From the NCBI RefSeq assembly GCF_900155685.1, contig NZ_LT732548.1:4392330-4456329 (forward strand): a stretch of DNA of 64,000 nt, given 5' to 3'. Below the pieces are notes generated by a model, which saw only the letters and a list, made by a program, of their open reading frames with translations, did not search any database and was not told the origin of the DNA. The DNA comes from Paenibacillus bouchesdurhonensis (GTDB lineage Bacteria > Bacillota > Bacilli > Paenibacillales > Paenibacillaceae). Shown piece after piece: positions 25,698 through 35,475 of this stretch. The position numbers and the translations under genes were made by a program. How positions within the stretch are numbered: the first letter of the stretch is position 1; every line of letters begins with the position of its first letter.

Positions 25698-26083
25698 TTT
25701 GCCCGATGGCCTCCCATGAATTTTATTATTTTTTATAATACGGCAAGCTGGGGGCATTGTATATAGCGTCTTCCTTTTAATTCGGGAGTGTAAGATCAAA
25801 TTTCGTTCTTCACTGGTGGACTTTTTCACCTGATTGTTTTTCAAATGGTGGACACCACATATATATCTGCACCGCCCATGAATATCTACATTTAGAAGCT
25901 TATAAGGATGCACAACACTATATGCAGTTCATTGCAAGCGTGGATAAGAGCCTCTTTAGTGTCCACATTTGGATGGACATTTATTGCATTTCGTCCACGA
26001 CAGGCATACAACAACTATACAGCCATGAACCATTCATAATGAACATGTTCCCATCACGCAGCATCGAAGCCATAAACGCAGAG
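25698..26083. other. Gene-free interval
   Basis: 386 bases between the interrupted LURP-one gene and the GyrI-like gene. I see only a short hairpin (TGTCCA/TGGACA near 25960-25980) and no convincing gene, promoter or repeat. Confidence 0.5.
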
Positions 26084-26614
26084 TTAATTCAACGCAATGT
26101 AAATGTGGATTTCGGCATTGTCCATATTTCCGCCACTTTGGTATTCTTCAAAATCACTGCTGAATTTTCTATCCAGCTCCATCGACCACAGCTTCGTCCA
26201 AAATTCAGCCACTGCCTGCTGTACATGACCTCGCACAATAAATTTGGCATATTTCCCCGCTGGAATCGTCTTTTCCTCTAACTCTAACTCTGCATCTGCT
26301 CCTGCACCTCTTCCCACCTCTGTTCCTGCATCTGTTTCTGCTTTTACTTCTTCTTTTACCTCTGCCTCCACTGAGCCTTCAACCTCACAGCAAACTATCA
26401 CATCATATGCGTCGTTATCCCCCATCTGATAGTCGGTGTACAAGCCAATGCTTTTATCATTATGTTTGCCAGGTATGGAATCATAAATGCCTTCCTGATA
26501 AAACCGCTGCCAAAGCTCGCCTATGCTTCGACTCATATAAGGATCACTGTTGCTGGTTCTGATCCGCAATCCCACGACTGTTTTTTCTTCTACATACACT
26601 ATTTCATAATTCAT
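26084..26614 (-). CDS. GyrI-like small-molecule-binding domain protein
   Basis: 176 residues of the GyrI/AraC-effector-binding fold (opening YEIVYVEEKTVVGLRIRT, ending AEIHIYIALN). A Glu/Ala-rich insert (about 81-115) splits the domain between the GEVEG-like strand and TIPAGKYAKF; the matching DNA is a run of short CT-rich repeats, so the insert probably arose by slippage. These proteins bind or hydrolyse hydrophobic ligands. It lies downstream of a WYL regulator in the same orientation, with 83 bases between them. Confidence 0.82.
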   Translation of the reverse strand: MNYEIVYVEEKTVVGLRIRTSNSDPYMSRSIGELWQRFYQEGIYDSIPGKHNDKSIGLYTDYQMGDNDAYDVIVCCEVEGSVEAEVKEEVKAETDAGTEVGRGAGADAELELEEKTIPAGKYAKFIVRGHVQQAVAEFWTKLWSMELDRKFSSDFEEYQSGGNMDNAEIHIYIALN

Positions 26615-26697
26615 ATACCCTACCTCTTTTCATTTGATATCGAGGTCAGTATAGCAATACTAATTAGACAACAGCATGTCATATTATACGAGCAAGC

Positions 26698-27600
26698 TTA
26701 TAAATATTTTCGTAAACTCGCTTCCAGCTTTCTCTGTATAATATCCCGAACATGTTCGGGCTCTATGACCTCTGCGTTATTCCCAAAGGACAATATGTAC
26801 CCATACACCCATTCATCCTCAATGTAACTAACCTTAACGACAAAGCTGCCATCTGGATTTTTAGTGATGCCGTTCTGATCAAATTCGTCATAAACCCTGT
26901 AAGCCATACTAGCCTCAATTTTCAAAACAAGCTTCACCACTCTACGGTTAAAGTCCGGAGGATCATTCCAAATATCCATCGGCATCTCTCTTATGAAAGT
27001 CTCTTCCGAGCAAGTTGGATTTTTGATTCGGGTCACTTTAAACATTCTGAAATCATTCTTTAACCGGCAAAATCCATAGATATACCAGTTCTGCCCTTTA
27101 AAAATCAGCTTTACAGGCTCTACGATTCTCTCGGTCTTTTCTCCGTAGGAACTATAATAATCAAAGTTCACTACATTCCGATTTAAAATCGCTGTTTTCA
27201 GCAAGTTGAACTTCTTCTGCTCCGTAGAATCAGAGCCCCACCTGGAGAAATCGACATCAATCCAGCTCGTAGCATTTTTATTGAAAATAGCAGCAAGCTT
27301 ATTCAGCACGGGCTCAACATCTGGAACATTCAGCGCATTCAGCCCTTGAAGGGAAGAGAGAATATCCATCTGCTCCTTGTCAGACAGCATCGATTTGCCC
27401 AGCACAAACTGATCAAGCAAGCGAATGCCGCCGCCTTTTCCCTTATTCGTATACACGGGTATTCCCGCCGCGCTCAGCGTGTCAATATCCCGATAAATTG
27501 TTCGCTGCGATACCTCGAACTGCTCGGCTAATTGTTTCGCTGTTACCTGCTTTTTATCCAATAAAATATAGACGATTTCGAGCAGCCTGTTAATTTGCAC
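26698..27600 (-). CDS. YafY-type HTH/WYL-domain transcriptional regulator
   Basis: 300 residues. An N-terminal winged HTH of the HTH_11 type (KKQVTAKQLAEQFEVSQRTI) is followed by a WYL domain (about 140-215; VEPVKLIFKGQNWYIYGFC) and a C-terminal WCX region. WYL domains sense nucleotides or other ligands. The start is taken as the GTG at 27600 because AGGGG lies 8 bases upstream; another GTG three codons earlier overlaps that site. It is divergent from the prenyl-synthase gene and upstream of the GyrI-like gene. Confidence 0.88.
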   Translation of the reverse strand: MQINRLLEIVYILLDKKQVTAKQLAEQFEVSQRTIYRDIDTLSAAGIPVYTNKGKGGGIRLLDQFVLGKSMLSDKEQMDILSSLQGLNALNVPDVEPVLNKLAAIFNKNATSWIDVDFSRWGSDSTEQKKFNLLKTAILNRNVVNFDYYSSYGEKTERIVEPVKLIFKGQNWYIYGFCRLKNDFRMFKVTRIKNPTCSEETFIREMPMDIWNDPPDFNRRVVKLVLKIEASMAYRVYDEFDQNGITKNPDGSFVVKVSYIEDEWVYGYILSFGNNAEVIEPEHVRDIIQRKLEASLRKYL

Positions 27601-27716
27601 CTCTACCACCCCTTCGCATCTTACTTACTTCACCATTTTGTAACCTCAAAAATACTATAACGTATATAGATTAAACATACTCTGTCAACAACCATAGAAA
27701 TTGAGGGACTACATGA

Positions 27717-30101
27717 ATGAATGATGATATTACGGTTCAACAAGCCGATACATGGTATCAGAAGGCCGAACAGAAGGCCGTGCAGTATTTGACATCTCTT
27801 CAACAGCGGGTTAGGGATCAAACGGATCTGCAAACCCTGACAGCCGATATTCAATTGTGGAAAAAAAATCATGTTCACCACTTCTGGCGTTCTTTGCTTC
27901 CACATCGCAACAAAACACCGGATGCACTGGGCTATCGCAAATATATTGGCTGGCTGAACCGTACGGGGAAACTGGACAATTATTTGGATCGAAGCATTTC
28001 TTATATTTATATGCGCGATTTGGGCAAGGCGCTCGATTCTCCCGAAGCCCAAGCCCGTATAAAGCGAACCATGTCGGATGTGAAAAAACTCTTGCTTCGC
28101 TCCACCGGCACCGGTCAAGGAGAGCAGCCAGAATTTATGAACTTAGCCGGGCTGTATCGGTGGGCTCAGAAGGAAAACATTGAGGACGCTATTATTTGGC
28201 TCATTGGCAAGCTGAACCATGTATCCTCCCAAATTCCCGAAGGAATGGATGCGGAGCATGCTCAGAGAAAACTGATGAAGATCATCATTGGCGTAGTTCT
28301 TCATGTTATGGATGAGATGGATGACCGTATTTTGCCGGATGAGCGCTCCAGGCGGCTGGATGAAGCGATTCGGCTCGGTTACTCCTATGGGTTGACCTAT
28401 CCTTTTATCGACGATCTTCTGGATTCCGAAATTTTGAATGATAAGGAGAAGGGCCAATACTCTCAGATGATAAGAAGCGCACTGCTTACTGGCTCTGTTC
28501 CGGAATCAGGAGAGTGGAACGGGGAACACAGCGATTTCATCCATTACGCATATGCGGAGCTTCGAGAGGCCTTTGAGTATATTAAGAGCTATCAGCGGCC
28601 AGAAGCCATAAGTACTTTTTTTGAACAATCTTATGTATTTTTTCATGCTCAGGATCTGGATCGGGTTAAGGAGCTCTCGCATTCCGCCTACACCAACGAG
28701 GAACTCTACCTGCCTGTAATTTTGAAATCCTCCTCCTCTCGATTGATTGTCCGTTCTGTCATCAGTGCGCCTGAGGATGAGGGCTTTGAGCAGCGAACAT
28801 TTTATTACGGGATCTACAACCAGCTTGCCGATGATTTTGCGGATATGTTCGAGGATATGAGAACCGGAGCGGTAACGCCTTATACGTATTATTTAAAATA
28901 CCGTAGGCTGCGTCCCGATCTGATTAATCCCTATGAATTATACTGGACGGTCATATCCTACCTGATTCATAGCGTGTATCATTCCGATGCCAAGGCCCGT
29001 GAGATCATCCTAAACCGTGCGATTAACGGATTAAAACGCTGTAAGAAACGCCTTGGGGTTGATAAATACACCGAAGTCATGGACATTTTCGCCTCGGGAA
29101 ACCCCGAGTTCAATCGGCTCGTCCAACGTATGGTTCAGCAAGCGGATGATGTAGATTTTCTTGACAAGCTGCTTCGGGATCAGGTCGTCACCGTTCTGAG
29201 GAACAGCCGCAACGACAAGGAGAGCTTCATCGATACGCTCCAATCCGTCCGCGATCAGCTCAATGAACAATTGCAAATTCGCAAATCGGACGGAATTCCT
29301 CTGGTTACAGAATCGCTAATTGAGACTGCAAACTACAGTCTCCGAGGAGATGGCAAACGTCTTCGGCCCATCTTAACCTGGGCCATGGGTGTGAACGAAT
29401 ATGGGCTGGAGGCTTCGGCAATCATGCCGCTGCTGAAATCCTTGGAATATATGCATACGGCATCTTTGATTTTCGATGATCTGCCTTCACAGGACAATGC
29501 CTCTACCCGTCGGGGACGCCCGACGCTGCATCAGGTGCATGATAGTGCCACCGCAGAATTGACCGGTCTTTATTTAATTCAAAAAGCCGTTGAAGAGCAA
29601 ACGTCTTTGAGCGGATTCGATGCCGAATCTGTGCTTGCCTTAATTCGATATTCATCCCAAAAAGCAGGCGAAATCTGCCTGGGCCAGGCGATGGATTTAG
29701 AGTCTCGTGGAAAGGCACTAACGCTGGAGCAACTGAATACGATCTGCTTTTACAAAACGGGGATCGCTTTTGAAGCTTGTCTCGTCATGCCTGCCATCCT
29801 TGCTCAGGCTGCAGAAAAGGAAGTTGCGTCTCTACAAAAATATGCCTACCATGCAGGCATTGCTTTTCAAATCAAAGACGACTTGCTGGACTCTGAAGGC
29901 GAAACGAGCTTATTGGGAAAACCCGTCCGTCAAGACGTGGAAAACAACAACTCGACGTTTGTTACCCTGCTTGGCCATGAAGGAGCCCGAAGAGCGATGT
30001 GGGAGCACTACTGCCAGGCCATGGAAACCTTGAATGAACTGCCGCGAAGCAATGTTTTTCTTAAGCATTTATTGAACTATATGGTAAGTAGAGAAAAATA
30101 A
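27717..30101 (+). CDS. Two-domain isoprenoid synthase: C-terminal polyprenyl diphosphate synthase with a large N-terminal domain
   Basis: 794 residues, more than twice a normal prenyl synthase. The C-terminal ~290 residues have GKRLRP (546-551), the first Asp-rich motif DDLPSQD (587-593) and the second DDLLD (721-725), so they should make farnesyl- or geranylgeranyl-type diphosphate. The N-terminal ~480 residues are all helical and carry their own acidic motifs, DDLLD (232-236) and DDFADMFED (372-380), which suggest a second class I isoprenoid synthase fold. No known terpene gene is adjacent. GAGGG lies 9 bases before the ATG. The function of the N-terminal half is an inference. Confidence 0.8.
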   Translation: MNDDITVQQADTWYQKAEQKAVQYLTSLQQRVRDQTDLQTLTADIQLWKKNHVHHFWRSLLPHRNKTPDALGYRKYIGWLNRTGKLDNYLDRSISYIYMRDLGKALDSPEAQARIKRTMSDVKKLLLRSTGTGQGEQPEFMNLAGLYRWAQKENIEDAIIWLIGKLNHVSSQIPEGMDAEHAQRKLMKIIIGVVLHVMDEMDDRILPDERSRRLDEAIRLGYSYGLTYPFIDDLLDSEILNDKEKGQYSQMIRSALLTGSVPESGEWNGEHSDFIHYAYAELREAFEYIKSYQRPEAISTFFEQSYVFFHAQDLDRVKELSHSAYTNEELYLPVILKSSSSRLIVRSVISAPEDEGFEQRTFYYGIYNQLADDFADMFEDMRTGAVTPYTYYLKYRRLRPDLINPYELYWTVISYLIHSVYHSDAKAREIILNRAINGLKRCKKRLGVDKYTEVMDIFASGNPEFNRLVQRMVQQADDVDFLDKLLRDQVVTVLRNSRNDKESFIDTLQSVRDQLNEQLQIRKSDGIPLVTESLIETANYSLRGDGKRLRPILTWAMGVNEYGLEASAIMPLLKSLEYMHTASLIFDDLPSQDNASTRRGRPTLHQVHDSATAELTGLYLIQKAVEEQTSLSGFDAESVLALIRYSSQKAGEICLGQAMDLESRGKALTLEQLNTICFYKTGIAFEACLVMPAILAQAAEKEVASLQKYAYHAGIAFQIKDDLLDSEGETSLLGKPVRQDVENNNSTFVTLLGHEGARRAMWEHYCQAMETLNELPRSNVFLKHLLNYMVSREK

Positions 30102-30149
30102 AAAAAAGCACACCTTTTAACTCGGCTCAAGCCGACTAAAAAGGTGTGC
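30101..30149 (-). terminator. Hairpin terminator between convergent genes
   Basis: GCACACCTTTT pairs with AAAAGGTGTGC around an inner CGGCT/AGCCG stem. The T run is on the minus strand, so it ends the EamA transporter transcript; it may also stop the convergent prenyl-synthase transcript. Confidence 0.75.
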
Positions 30150-30241
30150 CTCACCATGTATTTGCAGAACTTTCTCCTTGTTTAGTATATAGAGTGTCCG
30201 CTAAGTTGTAAAGCCACCGTCATCGCCAGATATTTCCGGAA

Positions 30242-31189
30242 TTAACTCGAATACTCTACTGTTCTTGCCCTCCTCTTATGAAGCTCTGGGAGCATGACTC
30301 CGAGCAGGACGATAATAACGCCTCCCCATTGCAGCGGTGTCACCTGCTCATGAAGAACAAACGATGAGAGCAACACGGCGACAGGAAGTTCCGCCGCTCC
30401 CAAAATGCCTGCCATCCCCTCACCGATATGAGGAACGCCAACCGCGAACAAGACTGGAGGTATAAATGCCCCGAACAAGCCCAGCAGGAAACCAAATAAT
30501 AGCAGCTGACTCCACAGCATACCGTTAAATAAAAATTGCGGTGGAAATAGAATAAATACCAGCACGAGTCCGCCTGTAATCATCCAAGCGCTGCGATAGG
30601 CCGGATGAATCGCCGGTAACGCTTTGCCGCTAAACAGAATAAATAAAGTGTAGCTCACAGCCGACAACAGTCCAAGGGCAATGCCGATCATTGGAAAGTT
30701 CCCATCCCTTTGCTCCATAAGCCCTGCTGCGAACAACGTACCTCCGAGCAGAAGTCCGAGCGTTATTAGGGTAATCCCATTTGGGCGTTGCCGTTTGCTA
30801 ACGGCTTGAACCAGCACACTGATCCACGTAAACTGAAACAGCAGCACAATTGCTAGCGATGCGGGAATATAACGCAGTGAGTGATAATAGAGCAAGCCGG
30901 TAATGGCAGTCGGTGTTCCGGCTAACATTAACAGAAATCTATGCTTCCAGCTTAGCCTTGCCGAGCGATTCGAGGATGCCTTCGTTAGCGCATTTACGCT
31001 CTTCTCTTCTTTGCGACGTTCCTTCCAACCGGTATATATAGCCAATAGCCAAGCTAGGATACACCCCGTCAACAGCTGCGTACCCACCACTTCGCCTAGC
31101 TGATAGCCTTGCCCATATGCGAGGACAACAATGGTCGACAGCACACCATAGCTGCTCGCTCCAATTAACACGGATAATAAATATTTCAT
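30242..31189 (-). CDS. DMT-superfamily (EamA) transporter
   Basis: 315 residues with ten predicted membrane segments in two EamA repeats, beginning KYLLSVLIGASSYGVLSTIV. Members export metabolites or drugs; the substrate is not predictable. I choose ATG 31189, which has AAGGA 7 bases upstream; an ATG two codons earlier is also possible. A terminator for the preceding GH105 gene lies just upstream. Confidence 0.87.
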   Translation of the reverse strand: MKYLLSVLIGASSYGVLSTIVVLAYGQGYQLGEVVGTQLLTGCILAWLLAIYTGWKERRKEEKSVNALTKASSNRSARLSWKHRFLLMLAGTPTAITGLLYYHSLRYIPASLAIVLLFQFTWISVLVQAVSKRQRPNGITLITLGLLLGGTLFAAGLMEQRDGNFPMIGIALGLLSAVSYTLFILFSGKALPAIHPAYRSAWMITGGLVLVFILFPPQFLFNGMLWSQLLLFGFLLGLFGAFIPPVLFAVGVPHIGEGMAGILGAAELPVAVLLSSFVLHEQVTPLQWGGVIIVLLGVMLPELHKRRARTVEYSS

Positions 31190-31241
31190 TTTCATTTCCT
31201 TACAGTTCCTCCTCGAAATAAACAAACTAGGCCAAAAACGC

Positions 31242-31298
31242 AAAAAATCCTAACTACGAAATAAGAATAAGTTACCATTCTCATTCTCGTAGTTAGGA
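31242..31298 (-). terminator. Terminator of the GH105 gene
   Basis: TCCTAACTACGA and TCGTAGTTAGGA form a 12-bp stem followed by TTTTTTG on the minus strand. Confidence 0.8.
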
Positions 31299-31461
31299 AG
31301 ATACGGCTTCCAGTAGAAACCCCCGCTCCGTTATATTACTATAGCTCCGCGAGGTTATACGAAGAAATATGCGATTCAATCAAAACACATATTACATGAC
31401 AAGTAAGCTATCTGTCAATCCCTCAGATTATTACGTAACATTTCCCCACTCTTTGCTTTTC

Positions 31462-33633
31462 TTACATACTCGGTTTGAATTCCCGCAACCATTCAGTTAA
31501 TCGCAGCAATTCAATTCCCGCAAGCATAACAATTCCGATACCATGCGTATCGTTCAGTTGTGGAAGCAGATCATGCTTATAATAATGGCTGGAATGCGAG
31601 TATCCCGACCCCCGACATACACCATGCAGGTTCCCTTTCGCATCAATGCTATGGCGGGTCAAGCCTTCCCAAGCACGAACAGCGCTATTTGTGTATGCGG
31701 TTCGGTTCGTTAACCATCCATTCCGGATGCCGCGCGCATAAGCGTAGATGAACATCGCGGTGCAGGAGGTCTCTAAGTAAGCATCAGGCTCATTAATGAC
31801 CTGGCGCCATAAGCCTTCTTCACTTTGATGGACGAGATATCCAGCGCTAAGTGTCCGAAACATCTCCAGCAATTGCTCCCGATGCGGATGCTGCTTCGGC
31901 AAGACCGTCAACAGCTCGGATAAGGAGAACAGCACCCAGCCATTGCCCCTCCCCCATGGGACTCCTGTCGCCAATCCTTGCTCAAAGTCGTAAACATGAG
32001 ACATCAGCTTCTCCTCAGGGATGAATAAATACTTTCTAAATAGCAGAAACTGTCTGGCGGCATCATCAATATACTGCTCATCCCCTGTTAATCGATAATA
32101 TCGGCATAGAAAAGGAACACTCATATACAGATCATCTGCCCACATAGTATGCTCATCCTGGAAATGCTTGCGATAAAAAGCTCCATCGGGCAATCTCTCC
32201 TGAACATCCCTAATATAATTCCCGATTTCGCATGCCAGTGATTCCACACCTGTCATTTCGAGATTGTCCCGATATACCTCAAGCATGGTCGACCCGAATG
32301 AGCCGCAATCATCCAGACTGTCGATATCTGCAATAGATTGATTAATCCCTGTGGCCTTATATTGCTTATAATCCCATTGTGTATATGGATACCACTTCAC
32401 GGTCTGCGCGACATGCGCCGCCGCATAAGCAACAAGATCTGGCCGGGACAGTTCCCTTCCTGTCTCCACCAAGCCGTACAGCGTCACACCTACAGGGTAA
32501 TTCCATTTCCCGAACAACGGAGCTTCCAAGTACGGACGTATCCATGTTCCAGGCAAATCAACACGCCAATATGTTCCTTCCCCACCGTCTGCATGAACCC
32601 GGGACAGATCTGTCAGATCACCGAGATCAGGGATGCACTCCTCAGCAAATGGGCCTAAAAACAACCAGGCTCCCAAGTACCCCTGAACAGCGACTGGAGG
32701 CATAAACGGAACAACTTCATCTCCCAACCCTACTGTTACTTTTGTTCCCCATGACGGGCCAAGCGTATCACGAATCATCAATTGATGCGGCCCAAATGAC
32801 AATTCCACAGTAACTCCAAATTCTCCGGCTTGTTCGGAATGATATATCGCTGTACCATCAATCCAAATTGTTGTAGGGCCGAAACTATGTCCAGTAATCC
32901 GGTAAGCCTGAGCTTCCACCCCGTTAGCGTGAAACTGCGTCCATGCGAAGGCGCTTTGCCCCTTGGCTGCACCAAACAGCCGCTCCATTGGCGTCAAAAG
33001 ATACTGCTCTTTAGTCCAATCGGGACGTGGACACCATTCCAATATTCCATCAAATTCAGTTTGCCCCGCACGCGGCAGCTCTGCCACCGCTCTAGCCAGC
33101 GGCTTACTAAACAGCCAGCCTTCCTGGCCGCTTCTCTCTTTAGAAGCTACGATGGCATTGAAAATCACCCACTTGCTGCTCGTAGTACCAAAGTGTCCAC
33201 CGAATCCGGCGCGCGTCTTCGTAAATTTAAGCACGATATCATTCCAGCCTGCTCTTAGTATAGAACGGCATTCCCGGTTCACTTTTGGACGTTCCTCTTG
33301 AGGCTGCGAACGGTAAATACTGCGGCCGTTCACGAACACCTCCATCGGCCCCCATGCCGTAGCAAGCCAGGTCATTTCTGTTTCCGGCTCATCGCTCCAA
33401 ACCATGCTCCATGCGTAGGATACTTGCCCTACTTCCGCCTCGGGAAACCGTTCTGCCAAATCGAAGACATATCGAAAGTCATTCGCGCGCTGAATACCTT
33501 CCCGATTAAAAGCGCGATAACTGAACGGCTCCGCTGGATGATCAGCTACATAGCGATTTGCAAGCGATCGCAATGCAGCTTTAATATCGGTTCCTGTTTT
33601 GTCATAAATACTGTTCTCATGTTGTTTTAACAT
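31462..33633 (-). CDS. GH105-family unsaturated glucuronyl/galacturonyl hydrolase with N-terminal beta domains
   Basis: 723 residues. The C-terminal ~370 residues are an (alpha/alpha)6 barrel of the GH88/GH105 type: WADDLYM with the likely catalytic Asp, and WGRGNGW. The N-terminal ~330 residues look like two beta-sandwich domains not present in the short YteR enzyme (373 residues). No signal peptide is seen, so it should act in the cytoplasm on unsaturated rhamnogalacturonan or similar oligosaccharides. The ATG at 33633 is preferred over one three codons upstream because AGGAG lies 10 bases before it. Confidence 0.88.
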   Translation of the reverse strand: MLKQHENSIYDKTGTDIKAALRSLANRYVADHPAEPFSYRAFNREGIQRANDFRYVFDLAERFPEAEVGQVSYAWSMVWSDEPETEMTWLATAWGPMEVFVNGRSIYRSQPQEERPKVNRECRSILRAGWNDIVLKFTKTRAGFGGHFGTTSSKWVIFNAIVASKERSGQEGWLFSKPLARAVAELPRAGQTEFDGILEWCPRPDWTKEQYLLTPMERLFGAAKGQSAFAWTQFHANGVEAQAYRITGHSFGPTTIWIDGTAIYHSEQAGEFGVTVELSFGPHQLMIRDTLGPSWGTKVTVGLGDEVVPFMPPVAVQGYLGAWLFLGPFAEECIPDLGDLTDLSRVHADGGEGTYWRVDLPGTWIRPYLEAPLFGKWNYPVGVTLYGLVETGRELSRPDLVAYAAAHVAQTVKWYPYTQWDYKQYKATGINQSIADIDSLDDCGSFGSTMLEVYRDNLEMTGVESLACEIGNYIRDVQERLPDGAFYRKHFQDEHTMWADDLYMSVPFLCRYYRLTGDEQYIDDAARQFLLFRKYLFIPEEKLMSHVYDFEQGLATGVPWGRGNGWVLFSLSELLTVLPKQHPHREQLLEMFRTLSAGYLVHQSEEGLWRQVINEPDAYLETSCTAMFIYAYARGIRNGWLTNRTAYTNSAVRAWEGLTRHSIDAKGNLHGVCRGSGYSHSSHYYKHDLLPQLNDTHGIGIVMLAGIELLRLTEWLREFKPSM

Positions 33634-33826
33634 CGTACTCATTCTCCTAATTCAGCTGGACTGCCACGCTGGCAGCCTGCTTTTGAATTTGTCAAACCCT
33701 GTACAGAGGTCAAATTCCGACAAGTAAACCTTTATCGAAATCGTAGCATAGGCTGATGTACGCGTGAATGAGAATGATGCCCGAATGTATTCAATTTTTA
33801 CTGAAAAAGAGTATTGAGAGGATCAA

Positions 33827-35266
33827 TTACGATATAAAAATCCCCCTAGCCTCCACCTGCTGAATCTGGATCAGATTCGTCGTTCCCGCCTGTCCAAGCG
33901 GTAATCCTGCAGACAGTACGACGGTATCGCCAAGGCCCACATATCCTGTCTTTAATGCCCGCCGGATCGCCTTATCAAACATTTCATCCGTAGTCGATAC
34001 CTGTTCGCCTTGGAAGGGAAAGACGCCGGAGAGCAAACAGATCGCAGACAGCACGTGCCGATCATGGGTAATCGCCAAAATTGGCGCCTTCGGCCGATAT
34101 TTCGATACCATGCGAGCGGTAAAGCCGCTCTCAGTTGAAGTGATGATCGCTTTAGCCTCAAGTTCCAGTGAAGCGCTCACCACCCCTTGGCTGATAACCT
34201 CGGTAATATTGGTTACATGCTGGACTCTTTTTCGATTAAATTGCTCCCGATAGTCGATGGTAGACTCGGCCTGTTGCGCCACTCTAGCCATGGTCTGAAC
34301 GGACGGTATCGGATATTTGCCGGCAGCGGATTCCCCAGAGAGCATGACGACATCCGCCCCTTGGATCACTGCATTGTAAACATCGCTGACTTCAGCACGC
34401 GTTGGCCGCGGATTGACCTGCATCGATTCCAGCATATGCGTTGCAACGATGACCGGCTTGCCGGCCAGATTGCATTTATCGATCATTTCTTTCTGCATCG
34501 CCGGGACATTTTCGACAGGAACCTCCACACCCAGATCTCCCCGGGCCACCATAATACCGTCCGAAGCCTCGATAATGTCGTCGAGTTCCCGAACGCCTTC
34601 ATCGTTCTCAATTTTAGAAATAATCTGCACATGCCCGGCACCCCGCTCCTCCAGAAGCCGCCGGACTTCGCGAATGTCATCCCCCTTGCGTACAAACGAT
34701 ACTGCGATCATTTCGATCCCCTGTTCCAGACCGAAGTCGATATGACGAATATCCCGTTCGGTTACACCCGGAAGCGTCGTCCGGATTCCCGGTAAATTTA
34801 CGCCCTTGCGAGGTTTAAGCGTGCCGCCGCTCTTGATATGACAGCGAATCTCCGTACCCTCAACCTCAATGACATCTAGCTCAATCAGGCCGTCATCGAT
34901 TAAGATGCGATCATTTTTCTTCACCACCGCAGGCATTTCGGCATAATTGACGGAAATCCGGCGCGAATCGCCTTCTATATTTTCAGTCGTCAAGATCAGC
35001 TCCTCGCCCGCCTTTAATTGGCTGGACGCCTCCTTCAGCTTGCCGATTCGTACCTCGGGCCCCTTAATATCCATCATGACCGGAATATATGCATCGACCT
35101 CCTTCGCAGCCTCACGAAGGCGGCTGATCCGCTCTGCATGCTCCTCTGGCTCCCCGTGAGCCATATTCAGGCGTCCCACCGTCATTCCGGCTTTGATCAT
35201 TTCTTTTAAAATTTCTACTGTGTCGCAAGCCGGCCCAAGTGTACAAATGATTTTTGTCCGCAGCAT
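33827..35266 (-). CDS. pyk: Pyruvate kinase, short form
   Basis: 479 residues with the A, B and C domains: MMDIKGPEVR, SKIENDEG, ARGDLGVEVP and TRAEVSDVYNA. It lacks the ~100-residue C-terminal PEP-utiliser-like extension of the main Bacillus/Geobacillus enzyme. At the substrate loop it has RLNMAHGE where the usual sequence is RLNFSHG, so Ser36 is replaced by Ala and Phe35 by Met. It is alone, not beside pfkA. It is probably a second isozyme; whether activity or regulation is altered is unknown. GAGGAGG precedes ATG 35266. Confidence 0.92.
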   Translation of the reverse strand: MLRTKIICTLGPACDTVEILKEMIKAGMTVGRLNMAHGEPEEHAERISRLREAAKEVDAYIPVMMDIKGPEVRIGKLKEASSQLKAGEELILTTENIEGDSRRISVNYAEMPAVVKKNDRILIDDGLIELDVIEVEGTEIRCHIKSGGTLKPRKGVNLPGIRTTLPGVTERDIRHIDFGLEQGIEMIAVSFVRKGDDIREVRRLLEERGAGHVQIISKIENDEGVRELDDIIEASDGIMVARGDLGVEVPVENVPAMQKEMIDKCNLAGKPVIVATHMLESMQVNPRPTRAEVSDVYNAVIQGADVVMLSGESAAGKYPIPSVQTMARVAQQAESTIDYREQFNRKRVQHVTNITEVISQGVVSASLELEAKAIITSTESGFTARMVSKYRPKAPILAITHDRHVLSAICLLSGVFPFQGEQVSTTDEMFDKAIRRALKTGYVGLGDTVVLSAGLPLGQAGTTNLIQIQQVEARGIFIS

Positions 35267-35426
35267 GAAATTCCTCCTCGATTTGAAATTGCTTAACAAG
35301 ACTCCTTATGAAGAACAGTGTTCCCTGGAAGGATTCGCCTTATGTCGCATCTCAAAAATAACTAACCGTAGATGATATACTTTGAACTAGCTAAGCTAAT
35401 CAAATAGCGAAATATTTTTGAATAAA

Positions 35427-35450
35427 TGAACTTTTCCTATGGGTTGCGAC
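35427..35450 (+). promoter_or_regulatory. Possible ECF-type promoter of the sigma gene
   Basis: TGAAC and CGAC, separated by 15-16 bases, resemble the -35 and -10 elements of ECF promoters. They lie 26 bases before the sigma gene, which fits autoregulation. Confidence 0.45.
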
Positions 35451-35475
35451 TCTTATAGGGGAGTGAGGTGAAGCA

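Noticed and set aside
31242..31298. Fur- or Zur-type box suggested by GAATGAGAATGG
   Set aside because: The sequence is the loop region of a 12-bp terminator stem and does not match either consensus well.
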